From Brooklawnia cerclae (GTDB lineage Bacteria; Actinomycetota; Actinomycetes; Propionibacteriales; Propionibacteriaceae), in contig NZ_JAAMOZ010000001.1 of assembly GCF_011758645.1 (NCBI RefSeq), positions 2,838,970-2,902,969 on the forward strand: a stretch of 64,000 bases of DNA. Reading direction: 5' to 3'. Made by a program: the position numbers and the translations under genes. Below the pieces are notes generated by a model that saw only the letters and a program-made list of their open reading frames with translations, ran no database searches and was not told the origin of the DNA. Shown here in pieces: positions 44,401-54,078 of the stretch. Each line of letters opens with the position of its first letter. The first letter of the stretch is position 1.

Positions 44401-44952
44401 GATCGAGACGTAGTCGACGTCGTCGCGAGCGAGAAGCGCCCGAGTGCCCGCCAGGTGACGCGTCGCCTCGGCCTCGCCGAGCACCGCCTCGCCCAACAAG
44501 TTGAGGTTCAGCCTGTTGCCGTCCCGCTTCAGCGTCGAGATCGTCCGCCCCAGGCGCCCCGGCGTCGCGTCGAGGACGAGGTTCCCGACGAGCCGGCGCA
44601 GCACGAGGCGCGCGATCGGGATCACGGGCCAGGGCAGGATCGGTGCGAGGTGAACGCCGGCGCCGATGGCAGCGCGCAACGGCCAGGACAGGCTCGTGGG
44701 GGTCAGCGGGCCGAGGCGATACAGATTGCGTGCCGCCACCGGCAGCCGTTCGGGACGCATGACACCGTCGACGAACCCGACGGTGAACTCGAGGCCGCGG
44801 GGGTCTTTCAGGATCGATGCGAGCAGGGACGCCGCCGAGTCGACCGGCTGCCCGGCGGCGTCGGCGAGCCAACGGTGTACCAGGGCCGTGACGGCCTCGA
44901 TGTGATCGCTCATGTCTGTGGGTAGTGATGTCGTCTCGCGGATGCTGGTCAT
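41440..44952 (-). CDS. putA: Bifunctional proline dehydrogenase / L-glutamate gamma-semialdehyde dehydrogenase
   Basis: A 1170-residue PutA that oxidises proline to glutamate. The FAD-dependent proline dehydrogenase barrel covers about 60-480 (NLDMEEYRDLDLTIAVFTRL, KVRLVKGANLAMEHVDAELH, RLGVAGHNLFDVAHA). The aldehyde dehydrogenase half has TVVTPPWNFPLAIPAG, the catalytic-Glu region LLAETSGKNAIVV and catalytic Cys in LHAGQKCSAASLV. A C-terminal domain of about 200 residues follows. There is no N-terminal ribbon-helix-helix, so it is not a self-regulating PutA. ATG 44952 has GGAG upstream. Two G7 tracts lie in the leader. Confidence 0.95.
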   Translation of the reverse strand: MTSIRETTSLPTDMSDHIEAVTALVHRWLADAAGQPVDSAASLLASILKDPRGLEFTVGFVDGVMRPERLPVAARNLYRLGPLTPTSLSWPLRAAIGAGVHLAPILPWPVIPIARLVLRRLVGNLVLDATPGRLGRTISTLKRDGNRLNLNLLGEAVLGEAEATRHLAGTRALLARDDVDYVSIKVSAVASQLSMWSFEQTVEKVVATLTPLYELAATSATPKFINLDMEEYRDLDLTIAVFTRLLDQPQLADLEAGIVLQAYLPDALGAYRRLESWAADRTGRGSAPIKVRLVKGANLAMEHVDAELHGWPLATYPTKVEADANYKRVLDYAMTPERTAAIRLGVAGHNLFDVAHAWLLAQERSVTDGVEFEMLAGMSSGQAAVVRAEVGRLLLYTPVVHPSEFDVAIAYLVRRLEENASSANFMSAVFDIGADQDLFARERSRFVAALAVLESSPGVPEPNRRQDRGIRPAGPVPTPPSAGTAPAIPFANEPDTDPALSANRAWGAQILARAPGSTLGMATIAEAMVKDEATLDRLVTAAAQAGRAWGGRPADERAALLRRAASSLASSRAELIEVAASETGKTIAEADVEVSEATDFARYYAELATDLDQVAGARFVPDSLTVVTPPWNFPLAIPAGGILAALAAGSAVVVKPAPQARRCGAVICEALWRAGVPRDLLTLVDLDETGLGKALVTHPLVSRIILTGSYDTASLFHSWRPELPLLAETSGKNAIVVTPSADLELAAADVARSAFLHAGQKCSAASLVILVGSVARSERFARQLLDAASSMRVGWPQDARTQIGPIIEPAAGKLLGALTELAPGEQWVLEPSQLDDSGRLWSPGIRTGVKPGSRAHLTEFFGPMLAIMHAETLEEAIRFQNATDYGLTAGIHSLDPEEVSIWVDGVQAGNLYVNRGITGAIVRRQPFGGWKRSSVGAGAKAGGPNYLVGLGRWEPDEGTAAVASDAVPASDLVAPVRALIEAARPDADPERLAFLTGAAVSDQVAWQERFGRVADPSNLTCERNLLRYRPVPVAVRLGAGADLIGGLRVIGAGLRAGSELTVSAADALPDRISAFLASQGITVTIEDEPAWQVRLASGSLGVSRVRLVGGDPAETARALRGAADVSLWSNPVTAAGRIELLAFVHEQAIAITAHRFGNPTALPDRVVAGL

Positions 44953-45098
44953 GTGGGGCTCCGTTCGTGCGGGGGGGCCGTTTGGGGGGGACGCCGGGAT
45001 CGGGGGCATCCGGTGCCATGGGGTCGGGGTTCGTCCACCACGTCGACGGCGGCATCACCCTGGCATCCAGTCTGAGCCGCGAAACCGATCCAGTCCAG

Positions 45099-45124
45099 CG
45101 AATGATTATGATCGATATCGTTCG
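45099..45124. promoter_or_regulatory. AT-rich imperfect palindrome in the putA-lysR gap
   Basis: CGAATGATTATGA followed by TCGATATCGTTCG gives an imperfect 26-bp dyad, with a related CGAATGATCAT copy at 45132. It lies 33 bp before the lysR start in an otherwise GC-rich gap, so it is a likely LysR binding site. Confidence 0.55.
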
Positions 45125-45156
45125 GCAAAAACGAATGATCATGGAGAGGTGACCCC

Positions 45157-46107
45157 GTGCTCGACCTTCACCGGCTGCGTCTGCTCGTCGAACTGGAACG
45201 CCGCGGGACGCTCAGCGCCGTCGCGGACGCCCTGTCGTACAGCAAGTCCACGGTCTCCCAGCAACTCGGCGCGCTCGAGCGCGAGGCGGGCGTGTCGCTG
45301 ATCCAACCGTCCGGACGCAAGGTCCAGCTCACACCCCAGGGTCGAGTACTGGCGGGCTACGGCAGACGCCTGCTCGACGTCCTCGACGAGGCGGAGGCCG
45401 AGGTCGCGCGGACGGTGACGGCGGTGAGCGGGACCATCAGGATCGCCGTGTTCCAGTCGGCGTCCTACGCGATCGTGCCCACAGCGCTCAGTCTGCTCGC
45501 CGAGCGCCACCCCGGTCTGCGGGTCGAGGTCGTCACGCGCGGGCCCGAGGAGGGGTTGGTCGAGGTGTCCTCGCGCGACTTCGACCTCGTGCTCGCCGAG
45601 CAGTACCCCGGCCGGACGCGTCCGCTGTTCACCAACCTCGACCGCGTGGCCCTGACCCGCGACCCGATCCGCCTGGCCGTTCCACCCCGGCCGGCCTCCC
45701 CCGCCCTGCCCGGGACGACGGCGACCGACGACCCGCCGCGATTGGCCGACCTCCGCGACGCCCTCTGGGTCATGGAACCGATCGGCACCGCCGCACGGGA
45801 CTGGTCGGTGCAGGTGTGCCGCAGCGCCGGGTTCGAACCGGACGTCCGCTTCGAGACCGCCGACCTCATGGCACACGTCCGGCTCATCGAGTCCGGGAAC
45901 GCGGTCGGCCTGTTGCCGGATCTCGTCTGGGCTGGTCAGCGGCCCACCGTGTCGCTCACGGAACTGCCAGGGGCGCCGCGCCGGGAGGTCTTCTCCAGCG
46001 CACGCCGTTCCGCCGCGGCCCACCCGGCCGTCGGTGCGGCCCGCCGTGCCCTGGCCGAGGCGGTCCTCGCCGCGAGCGTGCCCGGGCTCACCCCCGGCCC
46101 GTCCTGA
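45157..46107 (+). CDS. LysR-family transcriptional regulator
   Basis: A 316-residue regulator. The winged helix opens with LHRLRLLVELERRGTLSAVA and SYSKSTVSQQLGALEREAGV; the effector domain begins near 90 (GTIRIAVFQSASYAIVPTAL). GTG start with GGAGAGG about 7 nt upstream. Divergent from putA across a 204-bp gap with a dyad, so it may regulate proline catabolism. Confidence 0.88.
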   Translation: MLDLHRLRLLVELERRGTLSAVADALSYSKSTVSQQLGALEREAGVSLIQPSGRKVQLTPQGRVLAGYGRRLLDVLDEAEAEVARTVTAVSGTIRIAVFQSASYAIVPTALSLLAERHPGLRVEVVTRGPEEGLVEVSSRDFDLVLAEQYPGRTRPLFTNLDRVALTRDPIRLAVPPRPASPALPGTTATDDPPRLADLRDALWVMEPIGTAARDWSVQVCRSAGFEPDVRFETADLMAHVRLIESGNAVGLLPDLVWAGQRPTVSLTELPGAPRREVFSSARRSAAAHPAVGAARRALAEAVLAASVPGLTPGPS

Positions 46108-46120
46108 CGGCTGCCGCCCC

Positions 46121-46816
46121 CTACGGCTTGCGGGGAGCGTCGACCAGGATGCGCCAGGTGTGCACGAGGGACGCGTCCACGTCGGCGGCGAACGAGCCAC
46201 CCGGCCGCACCTGCGCCCCCACCTGGAACGCATGGACGCCGGCCCGCGTCAGCCACGCGAGATGCTCGGGCACGAGCCCCCCACCGGCCATCATGAGAGC
46301 GGCCGCGTCCGGGTCGGCCTGGGCGCGTCGCAGCAGATCCTCGAGTCCCCGGCCGAGCCCCCGGCTCGACCCCGCCGTCAGTACCTGATCGAGCCCACGC
46401 AGGCCCTTGAGCGCGTCCCATGCGGCGTCGACGTCGAGGCAGCGATCGATGGCGTGGTCGAACGTCCACGGCCAGTCGCCGGCATCCGTCAGTTCGGTCA
46501 CCACCTCGAGATCGACCTGGTTGTATCCGTTGAGGAAGCCGAGCACCACGCCGTCGGCACCGGCCTCGAGGTAGCCGGCGACGAGCCCGTGCAGGCGCGA
46601 GACCTCGCCACCGTCGGTCCGGTAACCCTCGCGCAGCCGCAGCAGCGGGCGGATGGGCACCGTGCACACCGACCGGACGTATTCGAACATGCCCGGCTCC
46701 GGCGACGTGCCCTGGCCGGTGAGCCCGCCCACCAGCATGAGCCGATCCGCGCCGCCCTTTTCGGCGCGCCGTGCGTCCTCCGGACTGAGGACCACCACCT
46801 CAAGCAGCCCCGACAT
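46121..46816 (-). CDS. cutC: CutC-family protein
   Basis: A 231-residue TIM-barrel protein with the CutC pattern EVVVLSPEDARRAEKGGADR, IRPLLRLREGYRT, GADGVVLGFL and WTFDHAIDRCLD. CutC was linked to copper homeostasis, though the direct function is disputed. The start lies about 40 nt from the next plus-strand features. It is convergent with the lysR-type gene. Confidence 0.88.
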   Translation of the reverse strand: MSGLLEVVVLSPEDARRAEKGGADRLMLVGGLTGQGTSPEPGMFEYVRSVCTVPIRPLLRLREGYRTDGGEVSRLHGLVAGYLEAGADGVVLGFLNGYNQVDLEVVTELTDAGDWPWTFDHAIDRCLDVDAAWDALKGLRGLDQVLTAGSSRGLGRGLEDLLRRAQADPDAAALMMAGGGLVPEHLAWLTRAGVHAFQVGAQVRPGGSFAADVDASLVHTWRILVDAPRKP

Positions 46817-46956
46817 GCCTCCATCGTGCCTCAGACTCGCCCGCCAGAGGGCTCATCGGCGTTCGCGGGCGCGTCGGACGCCTGTCGGACGGCCGCGGCA
46901 CCGGCCAGGAGCACCCATCGAGCCCGTGCGGACGAACGAGCGTCCCGGAACGCGAA

Positions 46957-46989
46957 GAGGGGCGGTCCCATGACTGGGAACCGCCCCTC
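46957..46989 (-). terminator. Terminator of groEL
   Basis: GAGGGGCGGTTCCCA pairs with TGGGACCGCCCCTC on the minus strand with one bulged base and a short loop. It starts 26 nt after the groEL stop and is followed by TTCG. Confidence 0.75.
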
Positions 46990-47015
46990 CAAGGTTGCGG
47001 ACGACTGATCGCAGA

Positions 47016-48743
<1,728 letters not shown>

Positions 48744-48771
48744 TCACGGCCTCACCCGCCACCATGTGCGG

Positions 48772-48796
48772 TGGCACTCCGACAGACGGAGTGCCA
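48772..48796. promoter_or_regulatory. CIRCE-type operator 2 (downstream of groEL start site)
   Basis: TGGCACTC, 9 nt, then GAGTGCCA: the HrcA-binding CIRCE layout. It lies 8-32 nt downstream of the predicted -10, within the leader. Confidence 0.75.
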
Positions 48797-48803
48797 GTTC
48801 CCA

Positions 48804-48832
48804 TTTTTAGCACTCGCCCCATGCGAGTGCAA
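48804..48832 (-). promoter_or_regulatory. Predicted groEL promoter
   Basis: On the minus strand TTGCAC (48832-48827) and TAAAAA (48809-48804) are 17 bp apart; CIRCE 1 fills the spacer. Confidence 0.65.
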
Positions 48833-48833
48833 A
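48807..48833. promoter_or_regulatory. CIRCE operator 1
   Basis: TTAGCACTC, 9 nt, GAGTGCAAA, nearly the full CIRCE consensus TTAGCACTC-N9-GAGTGCTAA. HrcA binding here would block RNA polymerase. Confidence 0.88.
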
Positions 48834-48861
48834 CGAACCCCGAAGTTCGTAGGCTCTGATC

Positions 48862-49323
48862 GTGAACAGCCGTCGTCCGGCAACCGTCCTGCGAGCGGTC
48901 GCCAACTGGGTGAATCTGTCGACCCCGCTCGGATTCGCCATCGCCGCGGTCGGTCGCGCCCGCGTTCACAAGGGTCCGGACCACCTGTGGATCGCCGAGG
49001 GCTACCGGCTGGGCGTACCCGTGGCGGGGGCGTTCACGGTCGGCAGCGTCGTCATCGTGAAAGGCCGGACGTTGGCAGACCTGCAGACCGGTACACCACT
49101 CGTCCTGGAGCACGAAGCCACTCATGCCTGGCAGTGGGCGGCATGCCTGGGGCTGCCGTTCCTACCCCTCTACCTGTTGGCCAACGCGTGGAGTTGGGCG
49201 CGCACACGCACGTGGTACGCGGCGAACTCGTTCGAAGTGTGGGCGGATCTGGCCAAGGGCGGTTACGCGCCTGCCGGGCCGCCTCAGCGGATGCGAAGAC
49301 GCGACGCCGACCGGCTGCGCTGA
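48862..49323 (+). CDS. Membrane-associated protein with HExxH motif
   Basis: A 153-residue protein with the zinc-protease-like motif HEATH (VLEHEATHAWQW, about 80-91), followed by a hydrophobic segment FLPLYLLANAWSW. The short length and single motif leave proteolysis unproven. GTG start. Its 3' end overlaps the convergent DUF3263 gene by 40 nt. Confidence 0.7.
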   Translation: MNSRRPATVLRAVANWVNLSTPLGFAIAAVGRARVHKGPDHLWIAEGYRLGVPVAGAFTVGSVVIVKGRTLADLQTGTPLVLEHEATHAWQWAACLGLPFLPLYLLANAWSWARTRTWYAANSFEVWADLAKGGYAPAGPPQRMRRRDADRLR

Positions 49324-49568
49324 CGTTGCTCACGCAGACGGCGCAGACGCTTGACCAGCAACGGATCGTGGGCCAAGGCCTCGGGACGATCGATCAACTG
49401 GTTGAGGATCTGGTAATACCGCGAAGCGGACACGTCGAAGCGGTCCCTGATCTCCTGCTCCTTCGAGGAGGGCGCCTGCCACCAGCTCTTCTCGAAATCG
49501 AGGATCTGGGCCTCACGTTCGGAGAGCCCCTGGGACATCTCTTCGGTCTTGCGCCCTGCCTCGGTCAT
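49284..49568 (-). CDS. DUF3263 protein
   Basis: A 94-residue protein of the actinobacterial DUF3263 family. The core LSEREAQILDFEKSWWQAPS followed by KEQEIRDRFDVSASRYYQIL and LIDRPEALAHDPLLVKRLRR looks like a helix-turn-helix. It may bind DNA. Start at 49568. Confidence 0.88.
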   Translation of the reverse strand: MTEAGRKTEEMSQGLSEREAQILDFEKSWWQAPSSKEQEIRDRFDVSASRYYQILNQLIDRPEALAHDPLLVKRLRRLREQRQRSRSASRLRIR

Positions 49569-49711
49569 GCCACGATTGTAAGCACGAATCACAAACATGT
49601 CATTCAGCCAGCGACGCCTCTCGTGGGATTCGCGCAGACATGTCCATCCCGTACCATGTACTACCTGTGTGGCGGGCCCATTCAATCGCGCCGGCCTACT
49701 GAGGAGGCATG

Positions 49712-50899
49712 ATGCAACCCCTGACGGGTGCAGCGAAGCGCTACGACTGGGGATCTCCGAACGCGATCCCCGAGATCCTCGGCATCCCGTCCGACGGACG
49801 CCCGGTCGCGGAGTACTGGCTGGGCGCCCACCCGAGCGCTCCGGCGCTCGTCGGCGGCGTCCCCCTCGATCGGGCGATCGACGCCGATCCCGCCATGATC
49901 GGCTACTCGGCCCGTCACGAGTTCGACGGCCGGCTCCCGTTCCTTCTCAAGCTGCTGTCGGCCGCACGCCCGCTCAGCCTCCAGGCCCATCCGAACGACG
50001 CCCAGGCGGCCGAGGGGTTCGCGCGTGAGAACGCCGCCGACATCCCCCTGGATGCGCTCGACCGCACGTTCAAGGATCCCTGGGCCAAGCCCGAGATGCT
50101 CGTGGCCCTCACCGAGTTCGATGCGCTCGCGGGCTTCCGCGATCCCGCGGCGACGCTGGCGCTGTTCGACGGCCTGGGCCTGGAGGGACGCGCCGAAACC
50201 GTCATCGGCCCGCTTCGGCATCGCACCTGCCCGGCGGCGTTGGCCGAGGTCTTCCTCGACTGCCTCATCCTCGACGACAAGCGGCGCACCGTCCTGACAG
50301 ACGTGGTCGTAGCCGCCGTCAACCATGTGAACGACCCCGGCGAGCTGGGCGAGTTCGCCCGCACCGCCGTCCTGCTGGACGAGCACTTCCCCGGTGATCC
50401 GAGCCTGCTCGCGGCACTGCTTCTGCACCGGCGGCGGCTTCGGCCGGGCGAGGCGCTGCACGTCGCCCCCGGCGTCATGCACGCGTACCTCGAGGGCACC
50501 GGGGTGGAGATCATGGCCACGTCCGACAACGTGCTGCGCGGCGGGCTCACGAGCAAGCACATCGACGCGTACTCGCTGGTCCAGGTGGTCGACTTCTCAC
50601 CGGGGCCCATGCCCGTCCTCCAGCCGAGCCAGGAGGCCCCCGGCCTGTGGTTCTACGCGGCCGACGAGCGCGCGTTCGCACTGTGGCGGCTCGAACTCGT
50701 CCCCGGCCGCTCGATCGAGGCTCCGGCCGAGTCCTCGGGACGCATCGTCCTCGCCACCGACGGCGAGATCGGGCTGTCCACCGGATCGGACGGACTGGTG
50801 CTCCGGCGTGGGCAATCGGCGTTCGTCTCCGCCGGGGAGTCGGTCGTCGTCAGCGGGCAGGGACAGGCCTTCCTGGCCGCCACCGGCCTGGACGCGTAG
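49712..50899 (+). CDS. manA: Mannose-6-phosphate isomerase, class I
   Basis: A 395-residue type I phosphomannose isomerase interconverting mannose-6-P and fructose-6-P. Zinc-binding QAHPND (about 95), PEMLVALTEFDALAGFR and GVMHAYLEGTGVEIMATSDN with VLRGGLTSKHID are all present. The second ATG is preferred because GAGGAGG is only 1 nt from the first. A single gene here, convergent with the IclR-type gene. Confidence 0.92.
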   Translation: MQPLTGAAKRYDWGSPNAIPEILGIPSDGRPVAEYWLGAHPSAPALVGGVPLDRAIDADPAMIGYSARHEFDGRLPFLLKLLSAARPLSLQAHPNDAQAAEGFARENAADIPLDALDRTFKDPWAKPEMLVALTEFDALAGFRDPAATLALFDGLGLEGRAETVIGPLRHRTCPAALAEVFLDCLILDDKRRTVLTDVVVAAVNHVNDPGELGEFARTAVLLDEHFPGDPSLLAALLLHRRRLRPGEALHVAPGVMHAYLEGTGVEIMATSDNVLRGGLTSKHIDAYSLVQVVDFSPGPMPVLQPSQEAPGLWFYAADERAFALWRLELVPGRSIEAPAESSGRIVLATDGEIGLSTGSDGLVLRRGQSAFVSAGESVVVSGQGQAFLAATGLDA

Positions 50900-50913
50900 C
50901 CCGCCCGGCGAAC

Positions 50914-51684
50914 TCAGTCCTCGCCGGGGCGACCGAGGGTCAGCGCGGCCTCGCGGATCACCGGCATGACCCGCTCGATCTCCCCGCACGGCAACGAAGG
51001 CGTCGGCAGGCTGGCGGTGAGCGCCGCCACGACCTCCCCGGTGTGATCGTGGACGGGCACGCTCACGCACGACAACCCGCGCATCGACTCCTCGGACTCG
51101 GAGGCGTAGCCCGCTTTCCTCACCGCCATGAGGTGCTCGCGCAAACGCGCCGGATCGACCACCGTGTGGGGCGTGAGGCGTTCGAGCGGCTCGGCGAGCA
51201 CCTCGTCCACGACGTCGTCCGTCTCCCAGGCGAGCAGCACCTTCCCACTGGCGCAGGCGTGCAACGGAAGCTGGTTGCCGACGCGGCAGGCGAGGCGCAC
51301 GGGCCGGGGCGAGTCGACGAAGGCGATGTAGGTGACCCGGTCGTCGGTCCTCACCGCGAGCTGGATCGTCTCCTCAAGACGTTGGGACGCGTCCCGGGCG
51401 ATGTCGAAGAAGTCGCGGACGAGGTCCCGCTGCTCGCCACCCTCGCCCAGCACCAGCCACCGGGGGGCCAGCCGGTAGGTCTTGTCGAGATCGCGGCGCA
51501 TGATGACCTGCTCCTGGACCAGTTGCCCCAGGAGGCTGTGTGCACTCGACATCGGCATACCGAGGCGATCCGCCACAGCGGTCAGCGTCAGTCCCTGCGG
51601 TTCGGAGGCCACGAGGTCTATCGCGCGAACGGTGAGCGCTGCCGTCGACAGCCGCTCACCGCGTGATCGCTTGCTGCCGGTCAC
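50914..51684 (-). CDS. IclR-family transcriptional regulator
   Basis: A 256-residue regulator. The N-terminal winged helix is GLTLTAVADRLGMPMSSAHS and the IclR effector domain includes LACRVGNQLPLHACASGKVL and GLSCVSVPVHDHTGEVVAAL. The GTG at 51684 is chosen over longer frames because the upstream extension is Gly-rich and unlike the family. A palindromic AACATGTT lies about 130 bp upstream. Target genes are not obvious. Confidence 0.88.
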   Translation of the reverse strand: MTGSKRSRGERLSTAALTVRAIDLVASEPQGLTLTAVADRLGMPMSSAHSLLGQLVQEQVIMRRDLDKTYRLAPRWLVLGEGGEQRDLVRDFFDIARDASQRLEETIQLAVRTDDRVTYIAFVDSPRPVRLACRVGNQLPLHACASGKVLLAWETDDVVDEVLAEPLERLTPHTVVDPARLREHLMAVRKAGYASESEESMRGLSCVSVPVHDHTGEVVAALTASLPTPSLPCGEIERVMPVIREAALTLGRPGED

Positions 51685-51974
51685 CGGACCAGCCCCTCCG
51701 CCCCCATGGGACCCACACCCCTCGACTTTGACCAGTGGAGATCCGCGCACCGACGACAGGCGCCCCATTGCGTCCGGCGCCTCGCTCAGGATTCACCGCG
51801 CTACCACCAGCAGAAACATGTTATGAGGGGTGCTGTTCGCTGTCAACGCGACACCGGGGAGGCCAGGCCGCGTCCCGCTGGGGCGAAGCGATTCGCACCA
51901 TCGGAATCTGATCCCTTTTCGCTTCCTTGCCCCTCGACCGGTGCGAACCGGCCTCGATGGCCGGACTCCCGAGG
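51685..51974. other. Intergenic region before the attachment site
   Basis: No convincing gene. It holds an AACATGTT palindrome near 51816 and ordinary chromosomal sequence; the element boundary begins at the tRNA fragment that follows. Confidence 0.6.
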
Positions 51975-52019
51975 AGCCCCCGGAGGGAGTCGAACCCTCG
52001 ACCCTTCGCTTACAAGGCG
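51975..52019 (-). other. Prophage attachment site: 3' half of tRNA-Thr(TGT)
   Basis: On the minus strand CGCCTTGTAAGCG is the anticodon arm centre (anticodon TGT), followed by a full T-arm GAGGG-TTCGACT-CCCTC and 3' acceptor CGGGGGC. The 5' half of the tRNA is missing and replaced by unrelated sequence. A tyrosine integrase starts 61 nt further on. This is what one end of an element inserted in a tRNA gene looks like; the intact tRNA should lie at the other end. Confidence 0.85.
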
Positions 52020-52079
52020 TATGGACGGACTAGTCAGGCGGCACGTGTCAAGAATCGGTAAACGCTGCTCGCCAGGCAC

Positions 52080-53156
52080 CTAGCCGTCACCGCCACCGAT
52101 CAGCCCGTCCATCCGCGTGGCCACATCATCGAGACCAGCGTCCCAGAGGTGGCCGTAGGTGTCGAGCGTCAGCTTCGCGGTGGCATGCCCGAGCATCCGC
52201 TGCACCGCCTTCACGTCCGCCCCCGACCGGATCGCCAGGCTCGCCGCCGTGTGCCTCAGGACGTGCGGAGTGATGTCCGGCCTGCCGATCCTCTTCGCCG
52301 CCTTGTCGAACACCCTCGGGCGCCAGTTGTGCGGATCAATCCGCTTCCCTGCCGGAGACAGGAACAGCGGCTCGCTCCGGTCGCGGCCCTTGAGGGCGAG
52401 CCTGCCCAGCACGGACTCCGGGATCGGGACCTCGCGGGGCTCGCCGTCCTTGGCCTTGCGCACCATCAGACGCCGGCGCCTCACATCCACGTCGCCGACA
52501 TCCAGCGCACACGCCTCGCCGATCCTGATGCCGCACGTGCCGAGCGCCCAGACCATCGCCTCATCGCGCTTTCCCGCCGCCGCAGCCAGCCCCGCCAGCT
52601 CGGCCGGGGTCAGCGTCTCCACCGCACGCCTCGCCTGCCGCCCCGCAGACACCTTCCGGCACGGGTTCGCATCGATCGCTCCGAGATCGATAGCTATCTC
52701 CAGAGCCCCTGAGAGCGCCTGTAGCGCCTTCGCGCGCGTCGACCCCGCAGCAGGACGCACCGGCTGCGGCTGCCCGTCCTCGGGGCGTTTCGACAGGTCC
52801 AGCGAGGTCATGGAGCCGATCCACTCCTGGACGTCCGTGCGCGTCACGTCCGCGGCCAGGACGCTCCCCCAGTGCTCCCGCGCCTGACGTGCGGCAGCCG
52901 AACACGCCTTGAAGCCATTCGGCGACAGGGCGCGCTTCCCGGCCAGCCAGCGATCGAGCATGTCCCCGACCGTCACCGTCGACTTCGGCGTCGGCGGACC
53001 GGCAGCGATCCGCTGAGCATTGATCCGCTCGGCCTCCTTGGAGGTGCGATGCGACGACGTCGGATAGCCCTCGACGCGGACCCGATAGCGCAGACCCCGG
53101 CCGTTGCGCTTGGTCGGAGTCCCGTCCCTGCGGACCCACAGGTCGTCGATGGCCAC
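52080..53156 (-). CDS. int: Tyrosine-type phage integrase
   Basis: A 358-residue site-specific recombinase. The arm-binding and core-binding N-terminal domains lead to the catalytic domain with R211 (GTCGIRIGE), H298-x2-R301 (HVLRH), H324 (LGHAT) and nucleophile Y334 (LDTYGHL). The gene ends next to the tRNA-Thr fragment, the usual layout for tRNA-targeting integrases, so it probably inserts the element at tRNA-Thr. Confidence 0.95.
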   Translation of the reverse strand: MAIDDLWVRRDGTPTKRNGRGLRYRVRVEGYPTSSHRTSKEAERINAQRIAAGPPTPKSTVTVGDMLDRWLAGKRALSPNGFKACSAAARQAREHWGSVLAADVTRTDVQEWIGSMTSLDLSKRPEDGQPQPVRPAAGSTRAKALQALSGALEIAIDLGAIDANPCRKVSAGRQARRAVETLTPAELAGLAAAAGKRDEAMVWALGTCGIRIGEACALDVGDVDVRRRRLMVRKAKDGEPREVPIPESVLGRLALKGRDRSEPLFLSPAGKRIDPHNWRPRVFDKAAKRIGRPDITPHVLRHTAASLAIRSGADVKAVQRMLGHATAKLTLDTYGHLWDAGLDDVATRMDGLIGGGDG

Positions 53157-53159
53157 AAC

Positions 53160-53567
53160 TCACCCCAGACGGTGATGGAGATAGTCGAGCTCCACGGGAT
53201 CGAGATGCTCCAGCCGGACGCGCAGAGTATCCCCGTCGACCCACAGCTCGTCAGCAGCCTCGTCGAGACTGTGCGCCCACGCCAGAGCCTCACCGAGATC
53301 GTGGACGTCGATCAGGCGCCGGGCTGTCTCCTGCTCGACCGCCGACTCCTCACGGGCGACCAACACTGGGTCCGATGGGATCGGCCCACGCTCGATATGG
53401 ACAGTCTCGTGACAGATCGTCACCCGCCGCTCCACCTGGAGCAGATGATCGTCCAGGACGACGCACCGGGCGTCCCAGTCGGTGTAGCCCCGCAGATCCC
53501 CCGGGAGCGGCGCCCACCTCAGTGTCCACGCGGACTCCCCCCGGAATCCGCGCCACGGATGATGCAT
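53160..53567 (-). CDS. ImmA/IrrE-type metallopeptidase
   Basis: A 135-residue protein with zinc motif HETVH at 53-57 and downstream acidic EESAVEQETARRLI. It is a short ImmA-like protease of the kind that cleaves phage repressors during induction. ATG 53567 is chosen. It lies 3 bp from the integrase start and reads in the same direction as the repressor. Confidence 0.82.
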   Translation of the reverse strand: MHHPWRGFRGESAWTLRWAPLPGDLRGYTDWDARCVVLDDHLLQVERRVTICHETVHIERGPIPSDPVLVAREESAVEQETARRLIDVHDLGEALAWAHSLDEAADELWVDGDTLRVRLEHLDPVELDYLHHRLG

Positions 53568-53596
53568 GACAGCAGTCTGGACTAGGGGTGCGACAG

Positions 53597-54064
53597 TCAG
53601 CCCAGAGTGAGGTCGACGTGGGTGATATCGCCCCACGTCTCCCGCTCGAAGTTCACCACGCCGCGAGACCCGACCTCGATGCCATAGATGTCGTCGCCGG
53701 TGACCGGGACGACCGCACTGATCATGAACTCGCACGCGTCGGTCCCCTGGAGCTGCGGGTAGTTGTCGCGGGCCGTCCCGGAGCTGAGATCGCCGATGGC
53801 GATGACCTTGCCGGACGCATCGCTCACCTTCACCTGGGTACCCTCGCCGATGTCGGAGTATCCGTCGTATCCCGTGCACGAGTCGCCGTCCGAGGCGTAG
53901 ATCGCTGCCTGGTCGATGGTCAGATAGCCGAGCACAGAGAACTCCTCCGGCGTTGGTGTCGGCGTGGGGGTCGGGGTGTCGCTCACTCCCGACCCGCCAC
54001 CTCCACATCCGGCCAGCAGCAGCGCCAGAGCGGCGATCGGCACGGCGACGGCAGAGTGTTTCAC
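53597..54064 (-). CDS. Prophage-encoded lipoprotein
   Basis: A 155-residue lipoprotein. Signal peptide MKHSAVAVPIAALALLLAGC with Cys 20, then a Gly/Ser spacer and five Thr-Pro repeats before a compact domain with two Cys (DSCTGYDGY, TDACEFMI). Exported lipoproteins in this position of actinophage lysogeny blocks may act in superinfection exclusion; that role is inferred. Confidence 0.8.
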   Translation of the reverse strand: MKHSAVAVPIAALALLLAGCGGGGSGVSDTPTPTPTPTPEEFSVLGYLTIDQAAIYASDGDSCTGYDGYSDIGEGTQVKVSDASGKVIAIGDLSSGTARDNYPQLQGTDACEFMISAVVPVTGDDIYGIEVGSRGVVNFERETWGDITHVDLTLG

Positions 54065-54078
54065 GGCTTCCCCCTCGG

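Noticed and set aside
53940..53975. Short tandem repeat in the lipoprotein gene
   Set aside because: It encodes the Thr-Pro spacer of the lipoprotein and is ordinary low complexity, not a CRISPR or regulatory repeat.
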